Assembly: GCA_032716605.1 (NCBI GenBank)
Contig: CM064509.1
Span: forward strand, 41,834,317 to 41,898,316
Reading direction: 5' to 3'
Length of the DNA: 64,000 bases
Origin: Paralithodes platypus
Lineage: Eukaryota; Arthropoda; Malacostraca; Decapoda; Lithodidae
Shown here piece after piece: positions 21,501 through 34,384 of the stretch (position 1 is the stretch's first letter; every line of letters starts with the position of its first letter). The notes under the pieces were generated by a model. The model saw only the letters and a list, made by a program, of their open reading frames with translations. It was not told where the DNA came from and did no database searches. The position numbers and the translations under genes were made by a program.

Positions 21501-24500
21501 TGGGATACCGAAGATGGCCGTGACCCTTTGAGTACCAGCGACGTGTGTTATATTAGGAGAAGAAGGTATATGGAAGTCAGTGGGATACCGAAGATGGCCG
21601 TGACCCTTTGAGTACCAGCGACGTGTGTTATATTAGGAGAAGAAGGTATATGGAAGTCAGTGGGATACCGAAGATGGCCGTGACCCTTTGAGTACCAGCG
21701 ACGTGTGTTATATTAGGAGAAGGTATATGGAAGTCAGTGGGATACCGAAGATGGCCGTGACCCTTTGAGTACCAGCGACGTGTGTTATATTAGGAGAAGG
21801 TATATGGAAGTCAGTGGGATACCGAAGATGGCCGTGACCCTTTGAGTACCAGCGACGTGTGTTATATTAGGAGAAGAAGGTATATGGAAGTCAGTGGGAT
21901 ACCGAAGATGGCCGTGACCCTTTGAGTACCAGCGACGTGTGTTATATTAGGAGAAGAAGGTATATGGAAGTCAGTGGGATACCGAAGATGGCCGTGACCC
22001 TTTGAGTACCAGCGACGTGTGTTATATTAGGAGAAGAAGGTATATGGAAGTCAGTGGGATACCGAAGATGGCCGTGACCCTTTGAGTACCAGCGACGTGT
22101 GTTATATTAGGAGAAGAAGGTATATGGAAGTCAGTGGGATACCGAAGATGGCCGTGACCCTTTGAGTACCAGCGACGTGTGTTATATTAGGAGAAGAAGG
22201 TATATGGAAGTCAGTGGGATACCGAAGATGGCCGTGACCCTTTGAGTACCAGCGACGTGTGTTATATTAGGAGAAGAAGGTATATGGAAGTCAGTGGGAT
22301 ACCGAAGATGGCCGTGACCCTTTGAGTACCAGCGACGTGTGTTATATTAGGAGAAGGTATATGGAAGTCAGTGGGATACCGAAGATGGCCGTGACCCTTT
22401 GAGTACCAGCGACGTGTGTTATATTAGGAGAAGGTATATGGAAGTCAGTGGGATACCGAAGATGGCCGTGACCCTTTGAGTACCAGCGACGTGTGTTATA
22501 TTAGGAGAAGGTATATGGAAGTCAGTGGGATACCGAAGATGGCCGTGACCCTTTGAGTACCAGCGACGTGTGTTATTAGGAGAAGGTATATGGAAGTCAG
22601 TGGGATACCGAAGATGGCCGTGACCCTTTGAGTACCAGCGACGTGTGTTATATTAGGAGAAGGTATATGGAAGTCAGTGGGATACCGAAGATGGCCGTGA
22701 CCCTTTGAGTACCAGCGACGTGTGTTATATTAGGAGAAGGTATATGGAAGTCAGTGGGATACCGAAGATGGCCGTGACCCTTTGAGTACCAGCGACGTGT
22801 GTTATATTAGGAGAAGAAGGTATATGGAAGTCAGTGGGATACCGAAGATGGCCGTGACCCTTTGAGTACCAGCGACGTGTGTTATATTAGGAGAAGAAGG
22901 TATATGGAAGTCAGTGGGATACCGAAGATGGCCGTGACCCTTTGAGTACCAGCGACGTGTGTTATATTAGGAGAAGGTATATGGAAGTCAGTGGGATACC
23001 GAAGATGGCCGTGACCCTTTGAGTACCAGCGACGTGTGTTATATTAGGAGAAGAAGGTATATGGAAGTCAGTGGGATACCGAAGATGGCCGTGACCCTTT
23101 GAGTACCAGCGACGTGTGTTATATTAGGAGAAGGTATATGGAAGTCAGTGGGATACCGAAGATGGCCGTGACCCTTTGAGTACCAGCGACGTGTGTTATA
23201 TTAGGAGAAGAAGGTATATGGAAGTCAGTGGGATACCGAAGATGGCCGTGACCCTTTGAGTACCAGCGACGTGTGTTATATTAGGAGAAGGTATATGGAA
23301 GTCAGTGGGATACCGAAGATGGCCGTGACCCTTTGAGTACCAGCGACGTGTGTTATATTAGGAGAAGAAGGTATATGGAAGTCAGTGGGATACCGAAGAT
23401 GGCCGTGACCCTTTGAGTACCAGCGACGTGTGTTATATTAGGAGAAGGTATATGGAAGTCAGTGGGATACCGAAGATGGCCGTGACCCTTTGAGTACCAG
23501 CGACGTGTGTTATATTAGGAGAAGAAGGTATATGGAAGTCAGTGGGATACCGAAGATGGCCGTGACCCTTTGAGTACCAGCGACGTGTGTTATATTAGGA
23601 GAAGGTATATGGAAGTCAGTGGGATACCGAAGATGGCCGTGACCCTTTGAGTACCAGCGACGTGTGTTATATTAGGAGAAGGTATATGGAAGTCAGTGGG
23701 ATACCGAAGATGGCCGTGACCCTTTGAGTACCAGCGACGTGTGTTATATTAGGAGAAGAAGGTATATGGAAGTCAGTGGGATACCGAAGATGGCCGTGAC
23801 CCTTTGAGTACCAGCGACGTGTGTTATATTAGGAGAAGAAGGTATATGGAAGTCAGTGGGATACCGAAGATGGCCGTGACCCTTTGAGTACCAGCGACGT
23901 GTGTTATATTAGGAGAGAAGGTATATGGAAGTCAGTGGGATACCGAAGATGGCCGTGACCCTTTGAGTACCAGCGACGTGTGTTATATTAGGAGAAGAAG
24001 GTATATGGAAGTCAGTGGGATACCGAAGATGGCCGTGACCCTTTGAGTACCAGCGACGTGTGTTATATTAGAAGAAGGTATATGGAAGTCAGTGGGATAC
24101 CGAAGATGGCCGTGACCCTTTGAGTACCAGCGACGTGTGTTATATTAGGAGAAGAAGGTATATGGAAGTCAGTGGGATACCGAAGATGGCCGTGACCCTT
24201 TGAGTACCAGCGACGTGTGTTATATTAGGAGAAGAAGGTATATGGAAGTCAGTGGGATACCGAAGATGGCCGTGACCCTTTGAGTACCAGCGACGTGTGT
24301 TATATTAGGAGAAGGTATATGGAAGTCAGTGGGATACCGAAGATGGCCGTGACCCTTTGAGTACCAGCGACGTGTGTTATATTAGGAGAAGAAGGTATAT
24401 GGAAGTCAGTGGGATACCGAAGATGGCCGTGACCCTTTGAGTACCAGCGACGTGTGTTATATTAGGAGAAGAAGGTATATGGAAGTCAGTGGGATACCGA

Positions 24501-27500
24501 AGATGGCCGTGACCCTTTGAGTACCAGCGACGTGTGTTATATTAGGAGAAGGTATATGGAAGTCAGTGGGATACCGAAGATGGCCGTGACCCTTTGAGTA
24601 CCAGCGACGTGTGTTATATTAGGAGAAGGTATATGGAAGTCAGTGGGATACCGAAGATGGCCGTGACCCTTTGAGTACCAGCGACGTGTGTTATATTAGG
24701 AGAAGGTATATGGAAGTCAGTGGGATACCGAAGATGGCCGTGACCCTTTGAGTACCAGCGACGTGTGTTATATTAGGAGAAGAAGGTATATGGAAGTCAG
24801 TGGGATACCGAAGATGGCCGTGACCCTTTGAGTACCAGCGACGTGTGTTATATTAGGAGAAGGTATATGGAAGTCAGTGGGATACCGAAGATGGCCGTGA
24901 CCCTTTGAGTACCAGCGACGTGTGTTATATTAGGAGAAGGTATATGGAAGTCAGTGGGATACCGAAGATGGCCGTGACCCTTTGAGTACCAGCGACGTGT
25001 GTTATATTAGGAGAAGGTATATGGAAGTCAGTGGGATACCGAAGATGGCCGTGACCCTTTGAGTACCAGCGACGTGTGTTATATTAGGAGAAGAAGGTAT
25101 ATGGAAGTCAGTGGGATACCGAAGATGGCCGTGACCCTTTGAGTACCAGCGACGTGTGTTATATTAGGAGAAGGTATATGGAAGTCAGTGGGATACCGAA
25201 GATGGCCGTGACCCTTTGAGTACCAGCGACGTGTGTTATATTAGGAGAAGAAGGTATATGGAAGTCAGTGGGATACCGAAGATGGCCGTGACCCTTTGAG
25301 TACCAGCGACGTGTGTTATATTAGGAGAAGGTATATGGAAGTCAGTGGGATACCGAAGATGGCCGTGACCCTTTGAGTACCAGCGACGTGTGTTATATTA
25401 GGAGAAGAAGGTATATGGAAGTCAGTGGGATACCGAAGATGGCCGTGACCCTTTGAGTACCAGCGACGTGTGTTATATTAGGAGAAGGTATATGGAAGTC
25501 AGTGGGATACCGAAGATGGCCGTGACCCTTTGAGTACCAGCGACGTGTGTTATATTAGGAGAAGAAGGTATATGGAAGTCAGTGGGATACCGAAGATGGC
25601 CGTGACCCTTTGAGTACCAGCGACGTGTGTTATATTAGGAGAAGGTATATGGAAGTCAGTGGGATACCGAAGATGGCCGTGACCCTTTGAGTACCAGCGA
25701 CGTGTGTTATATTAGGAGAAGGTATATGGAAGTCAGTGGGATACCGAAGATGGCCGTGACCCTTTGAGTACCAGCGACGTGTGTTATATTAGGAGAAGGT
25801 ATATGGAAGTCAGTGGGATACCGAAGATGGCCGTGACCCTTTGAGTACCAGCGACGTGTGTTATATTAGGAGAAGGTATATGGAAGTCAGTGGGATACCG
25901 AAGATGGCCGTGACCCTTTGAGTACCAGCGACGTGTGTTATATTAGGAGAAGGTATATGGAAGTCAGTGGGATACCGAAGATGGCCGTGACCCTTTGAGT
26001 ACCAGCGACGTGTGTTATATTAGGAGAAGGTATATGGAAGTCAGTGGGATACCGAAGATGGCCGTGACCCTTTGAGTACCAGCGACGTGTGTTATATTAG
26101 GAGAAGGTATATGGAAGTCAGTGGGATACCGAAGATGGCCGTGACCCTTTGAGTACCAGCGACGTGTGTTATATTAGGAGAAGAAGGTATATGGAAGTCA
26201 GTGGGATACCGAAGATGGCCGTGACCCTTTGAGTACCAGCGACGTGTGTTATATTAGGAGAAGAAGGTATATGGAAGTCAGTGGGATACCGAAGATGGCC
26301 GTGACCCTTTGAGTACCAGCGACGTGTGTTATATTAGGAGAAGAAGGTATATGGAAGTCAGTGGGATACCGAAGATGGCCGTGACCCTTTGAGTACCAGC
26401 GACGTGTGTTATATTAGGAGAAGAAGGTATATGGAAGTCAGTGGGATACCGAAGATGGCCGTGACCCTTTGAGTACCAGCGACGTGTGTTATATTAGGAG
26501 AAGGTATATGGAAGTCAGTGGGATACCGAAGATGGCCGTGACCCTTTGAGTACCAGCGACGTGTGTTATATTAGGAGAAGGTATATGGAAGTCAGTGGGA
26601 TACCGAAGATGGCCGTGACCCTTTGAGTACCAGCGACGTGTGTTATATTAGGAGAAGGTATATGGAAGTCAGTGGGATACCGAAGATGGCCGTGACCCTT
26701 TGAGTACCAGCGACGTGTGTTATATTAGGAGAAGAAGGTATATGGAAGTCAGTGGGATACCGAAGATGGCCGTGACCCTTTGAGTACCAGCGACGTGTGT
26801 TATATTAGGAGAAGGTATATGGAAGTCAGTGGGATACCGAAGATGGCCGTGACCCTTTGAGTACCAGCGACGTGTGTTATATTAGGAGAAGAAGGTATAT
26901 GGAAGTCAGTGGGATACCGAAGATGGCCGTGACCCTTTGAGTACCAGCGACGTGTGTTATATTAGGAGAAGGTATATGGAAGTCAGTGGGATACCGAAGA
27001 TGGCCGTGACCCTTTGAGTACCAGCGACGTGTGTTATATTAGGAGAAGAGGTATATGGAAGTCAGTGGGATACCGAAGATGGCCGTGACCCTTTGAGTAC
27101 CAGCGACGTGTGTTATATTAGGAGAAGGTATATGGAAGTCAGTGGGATACCGAAGATGGCCGTGACCCTTTGAGTACCAGCGACGTGTGTTATATTAGGA
27201 GAAGAAGGTATATGGAAGTCAGTGGGATACCGAAGATGGCCGTGACCCTTTGAGTACCAGCGACGTGTGTTATATTAGGAGAAGAAGGTATATGGAAGTC
27301 AGTGGGATACCGAAGATGGCCGTGACCCTTTGAGTACCAGCGACGTGTGTTATATTAGGAGAAGAAGGTATATGGAAGTCAGTGGGATACCGAAGATGGC
27401 CGTGACCCTTTGAGTACCAGCGACGTGTGTTATATTAGGAGAAGGTATATGGAAGTCAGTGGGATACCGAAGATGGCCGTGACCCTTTGAGTACCAGCGA

Positions 27501-30500
27501 CGTGTGTTATATTAGGAGAAGAAGGTATATGGAAGTCAGTGGGATACCGAAGATGGCCGTGACCCTTTGAGTACCAGCGACGTGTGTTATTAGGAGAAGG
27601 TATATGGAAGTCAGTGGGATACCGAAGATGGCCGTGACCCTTTGAGTACCAGCGACGTGTGTTATATTAGGAGAAGAAGGTATATGGAAGTCAGTGGGAT
27701 ACCGAAGATGGCCGTGACCCTTTGAGTACCAGCGACGTGTGTTATATTAGGAGAAGGGATATGGAAGTCAGTGGATTACCGAAGATGGACGTGTCCCTTT
27801 GAGTACCAGCGACGTGTGTTATATTAGGAGAAGAAGGTATGGAAGTCAGTGGGATACCGAAGATGGCCGTGACCCTTTGAGTACCAGCGACGTGTGTTAT
27901 ATTAGGAGAAGAAGGTATATGGAAGTCAGTGGGATACCGAAGATGGCCGTGACCCTTTGAGTACCAGCGACGTGTGTTATATTAGGAGAAGAAGGTATAT
28001 GGAAGTCAGTGGGATACCGAAGATGGCCGTGACCCTTTGAGTACCAGCGACGTGTGTTATATTAGGAGAAGGTATATGGAAGTCAGTGGGATACCGAAGA
28101 TGGCCGTGACCCTTTGAGTACCAGCGACGTGTGTTATATTAGGAGAAGAAGGTATATGGAAGTCAGTGGGATACCGAAGATGGCCGTGACCCTTTGAGTA
28201 CCAGCGACGTGTGTTATATTAGGAGAAGAAGGTATATGGAAGTCAGTGGGATACCGAAGATGGCCGTGACCCTTTGAGTACCAGCGACGTGTGTTATATT
28301 AGGAGAAGAAGGTATATGGAAGTCAGTGGGATACCGAAGATGGCCGTGACCCTTTGAGTACCAGCGACGTGTGTTATATTAGGAGAAGGTATATGGAAGT
28401 CAGTGGGATACCGAAGATGGCCGTGACCCTTTGAGTACCAGCGACGTGTGTTATATTAGGAGAAGAAGGTATATGGAAGTCAGTGGGATACCGAAGATGG
28501 CCGTGACCCTTTGAGTACCAGCGACGTGTGTTATATTAGGAGAAGAAGGTATATGGAAGTCAGTGGGATACCGAAGATGGCCGTGACCCTTTGAGTACCA
28601 GCGACGTGTGTTATATTAGGAGAAGAAGGTATATGGAAGTCAGTGGGATACCGAAGATGGCCGTGACCCTTTGAGTACCAGCGACGTGTGTTATATTAGG
28701 AGAAGAAGGTATATGGAAGTCAGTGGGATACCGAAGATGGCCGTGACCCTTTGAGTACCAGCGACGTGTGTTATATTAGGAGAAGAAGGTATATGGAAGT
28801 CAGTGGGATACCGAAGATGGCCGTGACCCTTTGAGTACCAGCGACGTGTGTTATATTAGGAGAAGAAGGTATATGGAAGTCAGTGGGATACCGAAGATGG
28901 CCGTGACCCTTTGAGTACCAGCGACGTGTGTTATATTAGGAGAAGAAGGTATATGGAAGTCAGTGGGATACCGAAGATGGCCGTGACCCTTTGAGTACCA
29001 GCGACGTGTGTTATATTAGGAGAAGAAGGTATATGGAAGTCAGTGGGATACCGAAGATGGCCGTGACCCTTTGAGTATCAGCGACGTGTGTTATATTAGG
29101 AGAAGGTATATGGAAGTCAGTGGGATACCGAAGATGGCCGTGACCCTTTGAGTACCAGCGACGTGTGTTATATTAGGAGAAGGTATATGGAAGTCAGTGG
29201 GATACCGAAGATGGCCGTGACCCTTTGAGTACCAGCGACGTGTGTTATATTAGGAGAAGAAGGTATATGGAAGTCAGTGGGATACCGAAGATGGCCGTGA
29301 CCCTTTGAGTACCAGCGACGTGTGTTATATTAGGAGAAGAAGGTATATGGAAGTCAGTGGGATACCGAAGATGGCCGTGACCCTTTGAGTACCAGCGACG
29401 TGTGTTATATTAGGAGAAGAAGGTATATGGAAGTCAGTGGGATACCGAAGATGGCCGTGACCCTTTGAGTACCAGCGACGTGTGTTATATTAGGAGAAGA
29501 AGGTATATGGAAGTCAGTGGGATACCGAAGATGGCCGTGACCCTTTGAGTACCAGCGACGTGTGTTATATTAGGAGAAGAAGGTATATGGAAGTCAGTGG
29601 GATACCGAAGATGGCCGTGACCCTTTGAGTACCAGCGACGTGTGTTATATTAGGAGAAGAAGGTATATGGAAGTCAGTGGGATACCGAAGATGGCCGTGA
29701 CCCTTTGAGTACCAGCGACGTGTGTTATATTAGGAGAAGAAGGTATATGGAAGTCAGTGGGATACCGAAGATGGCCGTGACCCTTTGAGTACCAGCGACG
29801 TGTGTTATATTAGGAGAAGAAGGTATATGGAAGTCAGTGGGATACCGAAGATGGCCGTGACCCTTTGAGTATCAGCGACGTGTGTTATATTAGGAGAAGA
29901 AGGTATATGGAAGTCAGTGGGATACCGAAGATGGCCGTGACCCTTTGAGTACCAGCGACGTGTGTTATATTAGGAGAAGAAGGTATATGGAAGTCAGTGG
30001 GATACCGAAGATGGCCGTGACCCTTTGAGTACCAGCGACGTGTGTTATATTAGGAGAAGAAGGTATATGGAAGTCAGTGGGATACCGAAGATGGCCGTGA
30101 CCCTTTGAGTACCAGCGACGTGTGTTATATTAGGAGAAGAAGGTATATGGAAGTCAGTGGGATACCGAAGATGGCCGTGACCCTTTGAGTACCAGCGACG
30201 TGTGTTATATTAGGAGAAGAAGGTATATGGAAGTCAGTGGGATACCGAAGATGGCCGTGACCCTTTGAGTACCAGCGACGTGTGTTATATTAGGAGAAGA
30301 AGGTATATGGAAGTCAGTGGGATACCGAAGATGGCCGTGACCCTTTGAGTACCAGCGACGTGTGTTATATTAGGAGAAGAAGGTATATGGAAGTCAGTGG
30401 GATACCGAAGATGGCCGTGACCCTTTGAGTACCAGCGACGTGTGTTATATTAGGAGAAGAAGGTATATGGAAGTCAGTGGGATACCGAAGATGGCCGTGA

Positions 30501-30772
30501 CCCTTTGAGTACCAGCGACGTGTGTTATATTAGGAGAAGAAGGTATATGGAAGTCAGTGGGATACCGAAGATGGCCGTGACCCTTTGAGTACCAGCGACG
30601 TGTGTTATATTAGGAGAAGAAGGTATATGGAAGTCAGTGGGATACCGAAGATGGCCGTGACCCTTTGAGTATCAGCGACGTGTGTTATATTAGGAGAAGA
30701 AGGTATATGGAAGTCAGTGGGATACCGAAGATGGCCGTGACCCTTTGAGTACCAGCGACGTGTGTTATATTC
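18515..30772. repeat. 80/77-bp satellite, right block (about 156 units)
   Basis: This is the same satellite as 12856-14377, continuing in phase after the hAT element. The 80- and 77-bp units are interleaved. Around 23041-23640 and 25081-25680 they strictly alternate, and these two stretches have the same order. From about 28440 to 30740 units are nearly all 80 bp. The rare GATGCCCGTG unit recurs once, at about 18785. One strongly mutated unit lies at about 27756-27835. The last unit runs straight into an F2 body at 30772. Confidence 0.98.
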
Positions 30773-30954
30773 TATATATCTATATTTAGACGATATTATG
30801 CAGCTTAGGAAGGATCTGTGGTACCTAGTTAAAGGGGTTGGTGGAGGCAGTTTGAAGCCTTATTATTGCTAGAGGTCCTTCCTAAGCTGAATAACATTGT
30901 CTGATATTTGCCAGAATGTCATCAAAAGGACGTCACCGGTACTGTATGGGTTAA
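30741..30954 (+). mobile_element. F2 TTAA element, satellite-bearing copy (right part)
   Basis: From CCCTTTGAGTACCAGCGACG (last satellite unit) the sequence continues through an F2 body with TTATGCAGCTTAGGAAGGAT and GCCTTATTATTGCTAGAGGT. It ends GGTACTGTATGGGTTAA (TTAA 30951-30954). The 5' end is therefore both the element terminus and the last satellite repeat. Confidence 0.7.
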
Positions 30955-31052
30955 CCTGTAAAATTCCAACAGATCCTTCGTAAACTGTATAACATCGGCT
31001 AATAATGGCCAGAATAAACTGTGAACATGCTTCATAATCTTGAAAGGGTTAA
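30951..31052 (+). mobile_element. F2-like fragment
   Basis: TTAACCTGTAAAATTCCAAC and then TCCTTCGTAAACTGTATAAC resemble the 3' half of F2. It ends GAAAGGGTTAA and shares its left TTAA with the preceding F2 copy. Confidence 0.45.
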
Positions 31053-31075
31053 GGCGTTCTTGAATACTGAGAGGG

Positions 31076-31435
31076 TTAAGGGGGTAGTGCTTGGTATTGG
31101 TCTATATATTTATTTATTTATTTATTTATTTTTTAGTTTCCTCGCTAGACCTCCATCAAGCTTAGACAAACACCCCCTAGACCCCCTTTCAAGATAAATT
31201 TGTACATTTTTCGGTAGAAAAGTGTGCCGGCCGAAGGCCGGTTCCTTCTAAAATTAGACACCTGAAGGGCACGAAAGGTTTTAATATTGACAACAAAAAA
31301 GTAGGCGAAAGGTCTCAAAATCGCCAAACTAACGGAACGATCCTCTTAAAACCTCAAAACTAATATGCTAAACATAAGAGAGGAGAAGGGGGTCCAGAAA
31401 AAGCGAGTACTACCCCCCTCCCCCCCCCCCCCCCC
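31076..31435 (-). mobile_element. F1 TTAA element, subtype with GGGGGTAG ends
   Basis: The left end is TTAAGGGGGTAGTGC, followed by a (TTTA)n tract and then the usual CTAGACCTCCATCAAGCTTA. The right end AGCGAGTACTACCCCC runs into a C tract (31422-31435) in place of TTAA. The GCGAGC core is partly lost here. The differing ends around a common core mark a subfamily. Confidence 0.75.
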
Positions 31436-31510
31436 ACATAGTGATCGTCGTTAGTTGGAGCACAACATCAAACCCCTATATTTAACCTTTGAGTAGTAGG
31501 AGAGGGTTAA

Positions 31511-31829
31511 TTAACGGGGGGGGGGGTAGTACTCGCTTTTTATGGACCCCCTTCTCCCTCATGTTTAGCATATTAGTTTTGCGGTTTTAAGAGGTTCGTT
31601 CCGTTAGTTTGGCGATTTTGAGACCTTTCGCCTCATTTTTGTTGTCAATATTAAGACCTTTCGCGCCCTTTAGGTGTCGATTTTTTCCTGGCGAGTGTTA
31701 GCGAGCCTCTAATTTTGGAAGGAACCGGCCGGGACATTTTGCTGCCGAAAAATGTACAAATTTATCTTGAAAGAGGGTCTAGGGGGGGTTTTTCTAAGAT
31801 TGATAGAGGTCTAGCGAGGAAACTAAAAA

Positions 31830-31880
<51 letters not shown>

Positions 31881-31934
31881 TGTGTATGTATACTAGCCTA
31901 TATATAGACCAAAAAGCAAGCCCTACCCCCTTAA
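31511..31934 (+). mobile_element. F1 TTAA element, GGGGGTAG subtype
   Basis: The ends are TTAACGGGGG and TACCCCCTTAA. It is inverted relative to 31076-31435 and lies 76 bp from it. An A run and an (AT)n tract (31827-31880) enlarge the right part. The sequences outside the pair (31437-31480 and 31936-31980, ATAGTGATYGT...ACATCAAAC) resemble each other, so the locus may include a local duplication. Confidence 0.75.
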
Positions 31935-32028
31935 CATAACAAATAGTGATTGTTGGTAGCTAGAGGAACATCAAACACCTAGAAAACCTATTTTCCCCAT
32001 TAGGCCTATCGATCGATGTTGAGACTCG

Positions 32029-32071
<43 letters not shown>
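32029..32071. repeat. (C)43 homopolymer
   Basis: An uninterrupted run of about 43 C. A second run of about 18 C lies at 32128-32146. Lengths of such runs are unreliable in assemblies. CCTAACCTAACCTA lies between them at about 32097. Confidence 0.85.
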
Positions 32072-32074
<3 letters not shown>

Positions 32075-32280
32075 AGTGATTTGAAAAGACATTAGCCTAA
32101 CCTAACCTAGTATTGTGTGGGGGCTCCCCCCCCCCCCCCCCCCCCCGCTGGTTGAGTACTAATCCCTTAATAAAAAAAATAAAAAATTGGCTGTCGATTA
32201 TACGAAGGTGAAAGAAAGTCGATGAAGTCTATGGTGTTTACTCTGCAATCTTCAGCTTGATTGTACATTGATAACGGGAA

Positions 32281-32500
32281 AGTACCGTATTGACAACCTT
32301 GTTACGAAAATTAGTACCATACTTTTAAATTAGGTTTTTCCGAGGGTTTAACACATTTTCATATGATCTTTTGAGCTATCGATGACTGTAAGTACCGTAT
32401 TGACAACCTTGTTACGAAAAAGACATTTTAGTACCATACTTTTTATTAGGTTTTGCCTAGGGTTAAAACAAATATTCTTATGATCTTTAGAGCATATAGA
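32281..32500. repeat. 110-bp tandem duplication
   Basis: Two diverged copies start with AGTACCGTATTGACAACCTT at 32281 and 32391. They differ by substitutions and small indels. Confidence 0.8.
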
Positions 32501-32848
32501 TTCAATATTTATCTTCAAATATATCAACAAAATTCGTGGTAGTAAAATAACATTAAACCGGTTTTGGCTCAGTGTGATCGAATTCTTGAGGTATGAAATG
32601 TACCATGTGGCAATAGCCTATATACAGATTTTTATAAAAACGTCGCGATTTTTGCGGTCGGTCAATAAATGTACCATTGTTTTGGGTGGCCTGATGCTAC
32701 CTTTATCGCATAAATCTACCTATTACCACCCAAAACGATGGGCGTCGCGCTCCTTGGTGCCGCTAGAAGAGTGGCGAACACATCATAAGGTAAGGTATTA
32801 CACCTGTCTGTACAAGGCAATATCTTCATTATATTCTGGCTATCTAAA
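32501..32848. other. Unclassified unique stretch
   Basis: This is one of the few stretches without repeats. An open frame starts at 32574 but runs into the satellite, and I do not recognise its sequence. A good splice-donor match (AAG-GTAAGG) is at 32787-32795, but the ATG GGC frame upstream of it stops just before the donor. No gene is supported. Confidence 0.35.
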
Positions 32849-34384
32849 TGTATACGAGTGTATTCATCTTAATGTATACGAGTGTATTCATCTAAATGTA
32901 TAAGAGTGTATTCATCTAAATGTATACGAGTGTATTCATCTAAATGTATACGAGTGTATTCATCTAAATGTATACGAGTGTATGCATCTAAATGTATACG
33001 AGTGTATTCATCTAAATGTATACGAGTGTATGCATCTAAATGTATAAGAGTGTATTCATCTAAATGTATACGAGTGTATGCATCTAAATGTATACGAGTG
33101 TATTCATCTAAATGTATACGAGTGTATGCATCTAAATGTATACGAGTGTATTCATCTAAATGTATACGAGTGTATGCATCTAAATGTATACGAGTGTATT
33201 CATCTAAATGTATACGAGTGTATGCATCTAAATGTATACGAGTGTATTCATCTAAATGTATACGAGTGTATTCATCTAAATGTATACGAGTGTATTCATC
33301 TTAATGTATACGAGTGTATTCATCTTAATGTATACGAGTGTATTCATCTTAATGTATACGAGTGTATTCATCTAAATGTATACGAGTGTATTCATCTAAA
33401 TGTATACGAGTGTATTCATCATAATGTATACGAGTGTATTCATCTTAATGTATACGAGTGTATTCATCTTAATGTATACGAGTGTATTCATCTAAATGTA
33501 TACGAGTGTATTCATCATAATGTATACGAGTGTATTCATCTAAATGTATACGAGTGTATTCATCTAAATGTATACGAGTGTATTCATCATAATGTATACG
33601 AGTGTATTCATCTTAATGTATACGAGTGTATTCATCTTAATGTATACGAGTGTATTCATCTTAATGTATACGAGTGTATTCATCTTAATGTATACGAGTG
33701 TATTCATCTTAATGTATATGAGTGTATTCATCTTAATGTATACGAGTGTATTCATCTTAATGTATACGAGTGTATTCATCATAATGTATACGAGTGTATT
33801 CATCTTAATGTATACGAGTGTATTCATCTTAATGTATACGAGTGTATTCATCATAATGTATACGAGTGTATTCATCTAAATGTATACGAGTGTATTCATC
33901 TTAATGTATACGAGTGTATTAATCTTAATGTATACGAGTGTATTCATCTTAATGTATACGAGTGTATTCATCTTAATGTATACGAGTGTATTCATCTTAA
34001 TGTATACGAGTGTATTCATCTTAATGTATACGAGTGTATTCATCTTAATGTATACGAGTGTATTCATCATAATGTATACGAGTGTATTCATCTTAATGTA
34101 TACGAGTGTATTCATCTTAATGTATACGAGTGTATTCATCTTAATGTATACGAGTGTATTCATCATAATGTATACGAGTGTATTCATCTTAATGTATACG
34201 AGTGTATTCATCTTAATGTATACGAGTGTATTCATCTTAATGTATACGAGTGTATTCATCTTAATGTATACGAGTGTATTCATCTTAATGTATACGAGTG
34301 TATTCATCTTAATGTATACGAGTGTATTCATCTTAATGTATATGAGTGTATTCATCTTAATGTATACGAGTGTATTCATCTTAA
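32849..34384. repeat. 24-bp satellite, exactly 64 units
   Basis: The unit is TGTATACGAGTGTATTCATC plus TTAA, TAAA or ATAA. The span is 1536 bp with no indel. TAAA units dominate the left third; some alternate TGCATC with TTCATC at about 32980-33230. TTAA units dominate the right part. Long open frames on both strands are a product of the period being a multiple of three. Confidence 0.98.

Noticed and set aside
32574..32903. Host exon candidate with splice donor
   Set aside because: No recognisable protein, the ATG frame stops before the donor, and the longer frame runs into the satellite.
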